Positions 1 to 9,535 of a stretch of 64,000 nucleotides of DNA are shown here, piece after piece. The stretch is from Thermothelomyces thermophilus ATCC 42464. Taxonomy: Eukaryota > Ascomycota > Sordariomycetes > Sordariales > Chaetomiaceae. Position 1 is the first letter of the stretch. Each line of letters starts with the position of its first letter. Where the stretch lies: positions 3,968,001 to 4,032,000 of the forward strand of contig NC_016477.1 in assembly GCF_000226095.1 (NCBI RefSeq), given 5' to 3'. Both the position numbers and the translations under genes were made by a program. The notes beneath the pieces are model-generated. The model was given only the letters and a program-made list of their open reading frames with translations. It searched no databases and had not been told where the DNA came from.

Positions 1-557
1 GCGACAACCTAATTCTTCTTCAGCCGCAGCCAGCCAGCTCTTTCAAAATCCGTCGTTATTGAAGTCGCCAGGCATGCCAAACCTGCTCCTCACGCCTCAT
101 CTTTCCGTCTGGGTGTTGAACGTTTCGGATCGTTCAGCCGCTGGTGCCAGTGAATAAGTATCGGGATACAGAGCGGCGTCGATTAGCTGCAGCAGATGCA
201 GACTTCTCTCCGCGGGCACTTGTCGGGAACTACTCCTGGTCCTGATGGCCATGCCTCGCGCACCATCCCTCGTATGGGACATAACCTCCCTTGGCGCAAG
301 CGCAGCCTCTCCGCCTCATCCCGTAAGGACATGGCTCCGGCGAGTTCCCCGCGGTGTGGCCCCTGGTAGCCGGGAGAGTAATGTAGTTCAGGGCTTGCGG
401 GAGAGCGGTAGCCGTGCTGCCACAGCCTTTGACCGCAATCGCCTCTCGTTCCGTGTGGCTGTAGCGACGCGCTGTCCCCGTGATCCAGCAAGTCGTTTGA
501 ACTCTTGTTCTGGTTCCAGCCGCCAACCGGAACCCCTCCCTCCTCCCACCAACCCAC
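1..557. other. Unique flank, no recognisable gene
   Basis: GC-rich unique sequence downstream of SPC19. Several overlapping open frames of about 60 to 130 codons exist on both strands, but none resembles a family I know and they overlap each other in a way typical of GC-rich non-coding DNA. The part next to 558 probably holds the SPC19 3' untranslated region. No tRNA-like cloverleaf or repeat was seen. Confidence 0.5.
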
Positions 558-1200
558 TTACTCCTGCTGGTCCAACCTCATCCTCAGCTCCCTCTCCTTC
601 TGCAGCACCTCCAACTCCAGCCTCTCCACCCCGTACTTGAGCGCCTCCTTCCGCTGCCGCACCACCTTGGCCCTCAGCGCGGCCCCGCCGTCGAGCGGCT
701 TCCCCTTCGCCCTGCCCTTCCCGCCCTCCTGCTCTCCCCCGCCTCTGCCCGGGGCGGGGTAATGCGACAGCCGGCCGGCATTCAGCTCCGCCCTCGCCTT
801 GAGCGTCTCGATGCGGCGGGCCTGTCGCTCAAGGTGTTTTTCTGCGCGGTCGAGGAGAAGGGCGATGAAGGGGCCGATCTCGTCCCGCAGAGAGGCTTCG
901 GCAGCGGCGAGGGTCGTTTGGGGGATCAGTTCGTAGTGCTGGATAGATATGTGGCGCAAAAACGCACGCGGTTAGTCGTCCTCTGCTTTTTGCGAAGGGT
1001 TTCGTCGTTTTTGGGCCGGGGAGGGGGGAGGGGGGGGGTTGTCAAAAACGTACGCGGACGGTCTTGAGGACGGAAGAGAGGCGGGGGAAGTCCTGCACGC
1101 CTGCACCGAGGGTGTCGACCGAGGATTCGAGGAACGAGAGCGAGGTGCGCAGCGACGACACGCAGTCGCTGTAGCCGAGGGCGGGGTTCGCGGTCGACAT
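558..1200 (-). CDS. SPC19: DASH complex subunit Spc19 (two exons)
   Basis: Kinetochore protein of the DASH/Dam1 ring, which couples kinetochores to spindle microtubules. The coding sequence is complement(join(558..938,1054..1200)), 175 residues, close to the usual Spc19 length (about 165 to 190). Exon 1 gives 49 residues starting MSTANPALGYSDCVSSLR and ending in LSSVLKTVR. Exon 2 continues HYELIPQTTLAAAEASLRDE, and the family signature (VLKTVR-HYELIP, then a helix with DRAEKHLERQARRIETLKAR) runs exactly across the splice. The middle has a low-complexity G/E/K-rich linker. The C-terminus is a charged helix rich in E, R and K, probably coiled coil, ending at TAA 558-560. The ATG at 1198-1200 is chosen because it gives the normal short Spc19 N-terminus. 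There is no RIP damage. Assignment is by recognition of the family, without a database search. Confidence 0.87.
939..1053 (-). other. SPC19 intron
   Basis: 115-nt intron on the minus strand with donor GTACGT at 1053 and acceptor ATCCAG ending at 939. A CTAAC branch-point match lies at 971-975. Splicing joins codon 49 (CGC) to a CAC codon in phase 0 and completes the conserved Spc19 segment. The intron holds a very long C-run on the coding strand (G-run on the plus strand, 1013-1038). Confidence 0.85.
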
Positions 1201-3228
1201 TGTTCGCTCTGTTTGTCTGCTGTGCGGGGTGGTCGACGTGGTGACGATTGGTAATCACGGTAAAGCAACGAGTCGCAGGCCCGTTTCAGCCACGTTTTGC
1301 GGTTTGAACTTTGGACATTGACCGCAATAAAAGCAAGATGTTGATCTGTTGAATAGCGTGTTGTTTGGGCCTGGTTGCCGTGTCGAGGGTGGACCTCCGC
1401 CCACAGTGTTGCATCCAAGCCATGTGATTGGACTGGTTTCAGCGCTGCAGTTCTAGAGCTCGAATGTCAACACTCGGGCCCTTTTCGACTTGTCCCTTTG
1501 CATTCTCTTGAACCCGCCCTCTAGTGACAACCTAATGGAGAACGAGCATTTCGTACCTGTACTCATCGTTTCAAATGATGCCAATCATATTAATGCCCAT
1601 ATGGAGTTCCTGTGTGTTCGGATAATGAATTTTAATCCAACTCCGACTGCACCCTGACTTCTGAGGGTTGGCGCCCGCTTTCAGCCCTTGTCAGACGCCA
1701 ACAAACTTGTCCACTCCAGGCGCGGCCAATGCTGCTCAATCTAGTTCCCTGTCTTCTGATAAGTTGCCGCGGAGTAAAGGGTCCGGCGAGTGGTTGCAGG
1801 TGCGCTTGGATTCGCCTCAAACTTGGAAGGTAAGTACGGAGATAAGCAAAGTAGGACAAACCAACATGGCATTCAAGGCCACCTTGACTATCGTCGACAA
1901 ACTTAGCAAATTCGTAGTTTCCCACCCAAGACGGGCTGCCTATATATTACCTCCACTATCAGCACTAATTTCCCATATTCCTAAACTTTAGGATTTGAAA
2001 TATACTAGACAAATTTGTGATATTTACATGTAATTGAAGAGCGTGAGTTAGAACGAATTTGTGTGGGAAATGGCCTTCGGAATATATTTAGGGGTTTCCG
2101 ACTTACAGTCTGCAATCCAACCCAGTCATAGCGCTTCATCTAATTACAGGAAAGAATCGAATACACATGTTATAAGCCAACCATTGGTTGTATCTGGCCC
2201 GTAACGCAGAAATATATTGCAGCTAGTGAGCCGGACGACTACCCTAATTAGCTAGTCGTCCGCACAATACCTGCCTGATATACGATTAAACGTCTTTTAA
2301 TGTCAGTTGTGTGCTAAGCATATCCCGTTTTTACATGGTTATTATTGTACTATAGGATGTGCCTAGGGCGTCGTTTTCGAGCCCCATCTCGGAGCAGTGC
2401 CTGGTTCCTCCACACTCACCATGCTGCTGAACGATACCTGGGGGAAGGGGAGAGAAAGGGGAAGGGAAGGTGTAAAGTCGCGGAGGAGCTTTAAATAATA
2501 ATGCACTTCTGAATGCCAGAGGAGATAGCAGAAGTTGTGAGGGATCAAGACAGCAAAGATGGTAAATAACGACCGTGGAAACCAATATTATATTTTTTTT
2601 TGCCGTCTCTTCGGTTGAGGAACAACGAGACCACTGGATCGACCATGGAACACATGGTTTAGCAGTATTATAGCTGTCTCCTGATGTAAGGAGCACTGCA
2701 CTTTGGGCCTATCGGGCAAGTTGAGCTTGCAAGTGCACATGTGAAGGTTCTTTCTTTGATTTCTTTCTTTTCCTTATCTTTTACTTCTTATCATTCTAAA
2801 ACAGAAGCCGTACCTATGTGTCTCTATATCTATAGCAGTGGTGTCTAATCTTTTTACACCCAGGAACAGTTTCTGGAATTAGGTGATACTGTAGCCAGTG
2901 ACTGATTTATGTAGGATAGGAGCTCAAGGTGCGCAGCTGGTGCGGCATATGCCACGTCTGGAAATACCATTACTGCGGTAGTAATCCGTATAATCCGTAC
3001 ACTTCCTTACCTCGGTACGTACCGACGTATTCGACAATGAATGGGATTCACCTTAATTACATGTTGTACACTCATGTACTCCGTACATCCCATGTCAATT
3101 TAGGATCCTGTCTGGCTGGTATTGTCAATCCCCGAGACCCTCTTGTAACTTCGACCGTTACAAAAATTAGTGATGCAGTACGTTGTCTACGGACGCGTCC
3201 ATCATGTAAGGTTAGATAAGATAAGACC
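1201..3228. other. Unique intergenic region between SPC19 and the repeat island
   Basis: Mixed-composition sequence with the SPC19 promoter at its left end. Open frames at 1632-1925 (minus), 1668-1991 (plus), 2331-2696 (minus, 121 codons) and 2929-3219 (plus) show no domain I recognise, no clear splice structure and no RIP signature. I treat them as chance frames. A 10-bp inverted repeat is at 2232-2262. Confidence 0.5.
2232..2262. repeat. Perfect 10-bp inverted repeat
   Basis: CGGACGACTA (2232-2241) and TAGTCGTCCG (2253-2262) are exact reverse complements around an 11-nt spacer. It could be a hairpin, a protein-binding palindrome or the remnant of a small element. Nothing next to it decides between these. 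Confidence 0.6.
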
Positions 3229-3760
3229 TGTGGATCTGGCAAACGGGCTGGCAAACGGAGGGTTCTTTGTTCCTAATCCTCTACTTATACCAGAGCCACA
3301 GGGCCAGCAAACGTAGGAAGAAGACATCGCTCTTTTGAACTATTTACAACTTACCAACTTTCTTCTATCTATTAGAAACCATCTTCTATTAAATGGTAGC
3401 GGAAACTCTACTTCTAACCATCTAAAACCATTAGCACTAGAATTAAATCACGTTAACGATTAGCTTAGTACCACTTTTGCGATAGTTACGTTTAGTTTCG
3501 GTGACTTGGTAACCAAACTAAGTAATTCTGTTATAACTACTATAAAATCTCTCTATTCCTGGTAACTTGGTAACTAGGGTAGTTATCTATCTACCTATCT
3601 CCTCCTCTTATCTATTAACCCTATCTTTGTTTGCCCCTAGCGACTTGGTAACCGGTGGCTAGGCGAATCTCATGTTAACCCTAGGATCTTTTCCTACGGA
3701 AGATCCTCCTTAATCTTCCTATCCTTTAAATACTCCTATAAAAAAGCTAAATATTAGGGA
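3229..3760 (+). other. Probable LTR/leader of gypsy element A
   Basis: AT-rich non-coding sequence between unique DNA and the first gag-like codons. It contains three copies of ACTTGGTAAC at 3504-3513, 3565-3574 and 3643-3652. One of them could belong to a primer-binding site, since each holds TGG, but the LTR end cannot be fixed without the partner LTR. A TG start at 3229 is the only terminus hint. Confidence 0.4.
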
Positions 3761-3849
3761 ACTGTCTAACTACACTACAAGCGTTCTAAGGAGGCGTAAT
3801 AAGATACCTTATATACTATAGATATAGGCGTCGGATTATAATCCTAAAG

Positions 3850-4653
3850 GCTAACTATAAGAAGAAGCTCCTCTATAGGAACCGGAATTGCTACTTGAAT
3901 TTACTAACGAATACGAGCTATAGTAAGCCAAACCTGATAAGTTTGGCACTAACAAGGAAACATTGGCTTAGTTAAACGGCAAGATAGATCTCTGGTTTAA
4001 TTAGCTAAAGGAATAAACTAACTATATTTTTGATAAGATTAAAGGAGCTATCTATAAGCTATTGTAGATGCTTGAAAAGCGTCTTACTAGGATAGATTGT
4101 AACTTTGCTTACTACTTATAAGAAGCTAAAGATTAAATCTCCTAGTGCCTAGAGAAATACGTAGAAGAAATGACGGCACTATTAGCTAATCGTATCAAAG
4201 GACTAGAAATCTATATAAATTAGTATAGTAATATACTTGGCTAAGTAATATCTTAGATGAAGAAATTGGTCGATATAATATATAGTATAGATAACGAGAT
4301 TAACGATTAACTGCCTAGTTATCGGTAATCTTCCTTTGACCTTACTAGACTTAGTACTATTATAGAAGAAGTATAGTAAGTTAGCGATCTTATAGAAGAT
4401 ATATGATATAATAGTAGTACTTTTCTTATACTTTCTAAGGGTATTAGTATTAGCTATCGTTATAATCTTAGCTACTCTAAATATATATAGTCTTTATATA
4501 AAGTCCTATACCTTATAACTAGCGGTAGTAGAGGCAGAGAACCTAGTTTCTTAAGCTCTAATAACAGCGATAACATTCTATCTAACTATTGCTAACCTTT
4601 AGGTGACTAGAATCTAGGATGCTATCGTAGTACTCTATACCCTAGTAATAGTA
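3850..4653 (+). pseudogene. gag of gypsy element A, 5' part
   Basis: A plus-strand frame with many TAG/TAA codons in CAG/TGG contexts reads through gag-like sequence such as EPELLLEFTNEYEL near 3880 and LEKYVEEMTALLANRIKGLE near 4150. It is rich in charged helices, as expected of a capsid region. It breaks off at 4653 at the target duplication TAGTA, where element 1 is inserted, and resumes at 12214. No intact start codon can be chosen with confidence. Confidence 0.55.
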
Positions 4654-5081
4654 TGTGACGAACCTAACTCAGACTGCTTCTAAAAGGGTTCAGACGAAGG
4701 TGGGTTAAGCAGGACAAGCGTACAGGTCGTCTAAGGGATTCGGTGAAGCCAAAGGGTTCACAACAACACTTAGAGTTGTCTCTCACAGTAATCAGCAATG
4801 CTTGGTATGAGTACTGTAATTGTGATTATTACCACTGGTGAACTCCCAGAGTCCACTATAACGAGTGACTATTTACATGTATATATATTCCTAGGATTAC
4901 TAGCAGTCGTGGTGATCATTTATACTAGCTTACCTAGCTTATATCGTGAGCTAGTGATCCTCTGTTAGGATCATTTCTTACTAAGCGTGATCCTGTCCTG
5001 ATTAGTCTATCATTCTTTCGACTTGATTGGCCTATTTATGTTAGTAGCTTAGGTAGCATCTATATATATATTTCCGTGACA
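4654..5081 (-). repeat. Element 1 3' LTR
   Basis: 428 bp, TGTGACGAAC to TTCCGTGACA on the plus strand. The same sequence with RIP differences is at 11781-12208. The minus-strand U3 has two CCAAT-like boxes and several GATCAC/GTGATC blocks before an AT-rich TATA tract. Confidence 0.93.
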
Positions 5082-5207
5082 CGATGCCTTCCCTCTGAGG
5101 CTTTTAACCTAAAAGCCCTCTTTTAGGCCGTTTCAAATAGCGCTAATATCCTTTCTATATATACCTTGTAATTTTTCCCTTTTTCTATATTACTAGTGAC
5201 TAACAAG

Positions 5208-5850
5208 ATGGTAGATCGTGTTTCTAAGCGCCAATCCTCGAAATCCTAATAGCACGCTACGCTTACTTCTTTTATTAATTCTTCTAGTGTAGACGTTATA
5301 CCGTGTTTGTAGTATTTTAAGCGGAACTTGGCTTGTCATATGGCGTCAGGCTCTTCCTACTATAGCAAGTATATATATTAGGGTCGTTCTTACGATAGTT
5401 CCGACGTAGCGTCTGCTTATTTATAACCTGGTTTATTGCCTTAATGTTTATAGCTAATTCTTTATAATAACGAAGATTATATCCGAATAAAAGTATATAG
5501 AGTAAGAAGAGGCCGATGCTAAAGAGGCCCTTTTTATCCTTCAGACTTAACTTTAGACGGCTGTCAGTCGATTAGCTCGTCTTTATCGCTAGAAACGTTT
5601 CTTAAAGGAGCAGGGTTCCAAGCTGTTTCGTCAAGGTATATAGTCTCTAGAGGAAATAGAGGCGGAAGAACGGAGGGTGCGGGAGTCCGAAGTACGTATT
5701 ATTAGTGATGTACGGTCCTAGGGTACTAACGTCCTGTTTGACTAGTCTTCTTTAGGCCTGGATTTGTCGGAGGCTGACTTGGCTGTTTTGTCTGAGCTAG
5801 TGCTTGCGGTCGATCCGGGTTCTGCCGGTAGAACTGTTCCAGTTTCTTAG
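5208..5850 (+). pseudogene. Antisense Zn2Cys6-like/coiled-coil gene of element 1
   Basis: Runs opposite to the element, starting 127 bp inside the 3' LTR. ATG at 5208. Residues 33 to 62 (5304-5393) carry six cysteine positions at C-x2-C-x6-C-x8-C-x2-C-x6-C. Positions 1 and 3 are still Cys (TGT), while 2, 4, 5 and 6 are TAT/TAC (Tyr). Exon 1 seems to end near 5420. A likely intron holds a GCTAATTC branch-like site and ends before about 5511. Exon 2 encodes a helical region (EALFILQT, then RLARLYR and KRFLKEQGSKLF, then SLEEIEAEERR) with leucine/charged periodicity. The frame ends at TAG 5848-5850, overlapping the last 125 bp of pol (stop 5726-5728) tail-to-tail. RIP-type TAG/TAA codons make it non-functional. 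Function unknown; the cysteine spacing matches fungal zinc-cluster transcription factors. Confidence 0.65.
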
Positions 5851-8800
5851 GGCAGTTTAAGTTCTTGACTAGTTCCTACGAGTTGTCTTCTAGTCTAAAA
5901 TCAAGCTATTTGACTAGGTACTATAGTTCCCTATTGATGATGCGTGAATCTAGAATTTCTTCGACGTCCTATTCTTCTTCCTCGTCTTCTGCTTCGATAT
6001 ATGTAGCAACCTTAGCGTTTTTTGGTACTAGTTTAAGAAGCGAAATATAAAAAACATCTGTCTATAGTCGTATAGATGATAGTAACGATAGTCAGTAGTT
6101 AGATGTCGAAATTCGTTCTTTAATAATGAAGGGTCTAACCTTCTTAAAGTCTAGCTTTATGCTTGGTCGTTTGGTTTGTAAGTTTTGTACGATTAGGTAG
6201 GCTTTGTCTCCCCTCTCTAGGCAAGGTCCCTCGAGCCTGTGTTTGTCGTAGTAGTTCTTTATTCTAGTCTTAATAAACTCAAGTTCCTTCTTAAGCTTCT
6301 TATATAGTGCGTACATCTGTTTTACTTTAACTACTGCTCTTAGTACTATGACCTTTGGCCCTTGCCTAAGGTCTGCTTTATATCTATAGTTCGCGAAGAA
6401 TAGTATAACTTTAGTTATTTCCGTTAGTATCGTATTGTAAGCGAGTTATACTATTAGTAATAGTATGACCTAGTTGTCTTGCTAGTAGTTAATGTAAGAG
6501 CAGAGGTATTGCTTAATAACTTAGTTTAGTCGCTCCGTCTGTCCGTTAGTCTGCGGGTGATATACTATTAATAGCTTGCTATTAACGCCTAATCGTCGTA
6601 TTAACGCTTGCTAGAACTTCGACACAAACTTCGTATCTCTGTTGGTGATCTATTCTTACGGCTAAGCATACACTAATGTAACTTGCCGATAGATTACGTC
6701 TGCTAACTGTTCCGCTATCTAGGACTCCTTGTAGGGAAAGAAATATACCTACTTAGTTAGGCAATCTACTATAGTAAGAATACTATTGTAGGTTACTCCT
6801 ATAGCCGTATCTTTAGATTCTAGTAGCTTTGTAATGAAGTCTATCGTAACCGAGCTCTATGGTTTGTCAGCTATTAGCAGTAGCTAAAGTAGCCTATATA
6901 GCTTATATCGTGCCGTTTTACTTCGATTGTAGATGTCGTAGCTCTATACGGCTTCCTTAACTCGTACCGTTAACTGTGGAAAGTCGTAGTGTTTCTTGAC
7001 TTGTACGACAATCTTCGTAACTCCTTTATATCCTCTAAGTTTCGACTCGTAGAGTTCTCAAATCATTCGCAGCTATTGATCCTTGTCGTAGATATATACT
7101 TTACCTTGGTACTAGAGTTTCCTATCTTTCTCTTCTACTCTATCAGGTACCACTAGTCCGGGTGCTACTTAATACTATGCCTCGTTAATCCTTTCCTCTC
7201 GAAAGATTATATAGCATTCGAGGAACGAGGTAAGTAGATTATCTTCTATAGGTGTCTGCGTTTTGTGATATAGCGTTCTATCTGTTTGTTCCTTGAATAA
7301 TGGTGGTATTATTTCCGTTCGTCCTTCTATGTGATCTGTTCGTTGGCTTAAAATGTCTGCTCGTACGTTTTCTTTGCCCTTCTTGTAGCAGATCTCGAAG
7401 TTAAATTCCGCGAGGAATTCTGCCTATCGTATTTGTTGTCTATTAAGTTCCTTTGTCGTTGTGAAGTATCGTAGGTTCTTATAATCTGTATATACTTATA
7501 CTGGTTTAATCGTACCACTAAGGTATGGTCGCTATTCCTTAAAAGCTTTAATAATTATAAGTAGTTCCTTATTATGAATTGGATAATTAAGATGTAGTCT
7601 GTCAAGCTTCTTTGAAAAGAAGGCTATAGGATGTAGCTTCCCTTGTTTGTCTCGTTGTCCTAATTGTCCTCCGATAGCGTAGTCTAAAGCGTCCGTTTCT
7701 ACCTCGAATAGCTTCTTAGGGTCTGGCAGTACTAGTATTAGATCTTTAGTAATGGCATTATAGATCTGTGTAAATGCTTACTCGTATCGCTCTTCCTATT
7801 GGAATTTAGCGTTCTTCTTAGTAAGTTCGTGTAAAGGTTGTACGATCGCTCTAAAGTTCCTAATGAACATTTAGTAGAAGTTTGTAAATCCGATAAAGCT
7901 TTGTACTTCCATAACTAACGTTAGTTATAGCCAATTCTTAATAGCTTTAACCTTTGAAGGTTCTATCTAAATTTGTCCTAGGGATATTTCGTATCCTAGA
8001 AACACTGTTTTCCTAACGTGGAATTTACTCTTTTCCTTGTTAACTAATAGCTTATACGCGTATAGCGCGTCTAGCACTACTTTTACATACTTCTAGTGTT
8101 CGTTTATCGTCTTAGAGAAGATAAGTATATCATTAAGATAATATATTGTAAATTTGTTAAGAAAGGGTTAGATAGCTTAATTAATTAGGGCTTAGAACGT
8201 TGCTAGCGTATTCGTAAGTCCAAATGGCATAACAAGGTACTTATAGTAGCTATAGGGTGTCCTAAAGGCCGTTTTCTACTTGTCGCCTTCTTTAATCTAT
8301 ATATAGTTATAGGCCAATAGCAAGTCAAGACACGTAAAATATTAGGCTCCTGCTAACTAATCTCGGAGCCGTAAGATTAGCGGTAACAGGTATCAATTTT
8401 TCATAGTCTGTTCGTTAAGTTACCGATAGTCGACGTATAACTATAGCTTTCCGTCTTTCTTAGGCATAAATAGGATTAGGTAGCCTGCTAGCGATATTAA
8501 CAGGTAGATATATCCTCTTCGAAGGTTCTCCTCCAAATATCGCTTAAGTTCTTTGTTCTATATTTAGCTCGTATAGTAAATCTTGAAGAACTTCAGTCGT
8601 GCTCCTTCCTTGAGCTTAATCTCGTGATCCTATGGGCCGTGTTCTGGTAATCCTTCTAGATGTTTCGGTTCGAATGCTAGGTGTCCTTTGTATTCCTTTG
8701 GTACTTCCCTAGTCTTATCTTGTCTCTCGGTTTTCTAATAGTATACGAACTTAGTTCCGTCTATAGCAATACTAGCGATTTCTCCTGTCTTAACCTACTA

Positions 8801-9535
8801 CTCTAATTACAGTGCTCCACATTCGTTAATGGAAAGAACAGCTATTGGCGATTTAGCTTGTTCCTCCTATCGCGATATCGATGTCGTTATACCGCCTCTT
8901 CTAGAGTCTGTAGTAGTCTGCCTGCTACTATCTGTCTCTTGTAGTAGATCTATAGGATATGCCTTTCCTTAAGCATTATCCGCTTACGATCCTTGTACGC
9001 TCCCTATCTTGCTAGTTAAATACGACTCCGTTTGGGGTTACAGGTAGCTACCATTCTTCTAGCTAATGTCCGGGTTGTAATCTTCATACTATGGTAATCC
9101 TAATATCATGTCTTTGTCATTGCCTATGTCTACAATGCTAAATATAACTATTATAGTCTTTCCTACCATAGTAATGTCGATTAGTTTGGTCTCCCTACAT
9201 ACCTATTACGTCAGAAATGGCCCTTTGACTATGCTATACTTCCGCTTTATTCTCTAGGGTATCCGTAGCTAATTTATAAGTGTTGGCGAAATCAGGTTTA
9301 TCTCTGCTCTACTATCTACTAGTACAAGCATTTCGTGCTATTTCCATTATGCTATTATCTATAGTCGCTTATCCTGCCATTATCGTCTAAAGATTGTAGC
9401 GATTTCCTATATTTCTGCTAGGAGGTCTCGATATAGTGGTCTCTTATACTAGTCCTTCCTATACTACGCTATTACTCGCCACTACACGGGCGTTAATGGT
9501 TTCTAGGCCCCTTAAAGGGCCCTAACCCGTTTCCT
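5726..9535 (-). pseudogene. pol of element 1 (PR-RT-RH-IN-chromodomain)
   Basis: Frame -1 to gag from the decayed slippery site at about 9535. The protease motif at 9308-9316 is D-S-R (Gly lost: GGA to AGA). The RT catalytic box at 8129-8140 is Y-L-N-D, so the first Asp is gone. Integrase lies at about 6300-7200; its C-terminal KLKKELEFIKTRIKNYYDKH and KLDFKKVRPFIIKERIS are readable at 6092-6316. The chromodomain is at about 5850-6050. The stop TAG is at 5726-5728 after a Q/P-rich tail. Many RIP stops; cannot make protein. Confidence 0.85.

Noticed and set aside
245-640. 131-codon plus-strand frame overlapping SPC19 exon 2
   Set aside because: Pro/Ser-rich reading of a GC-rich region antisense to a recognised gene; no family match.
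2370-2420. Possible tRNA T-arm (TTCGAGCCCC)
   Set aside because: No matching acceptor, D or anticodon arms could be folded around it.
2331-2696. 121-codon minus-strand frame in the unique flank
   Set aside because: No recognisable domain, no splice-consistent neighbours, low-complexity middle. Kept only as a possible but unsupported gene.
5865-6050. Repeated 61-codon Ser-rich frames (also 37167-37352, 43355-43540, 54389-54574)
   Set aside because: They are the exact antisense of the chromodomain in each element. Their recurrence comes from shared ancestry, and they have no domain of their own.
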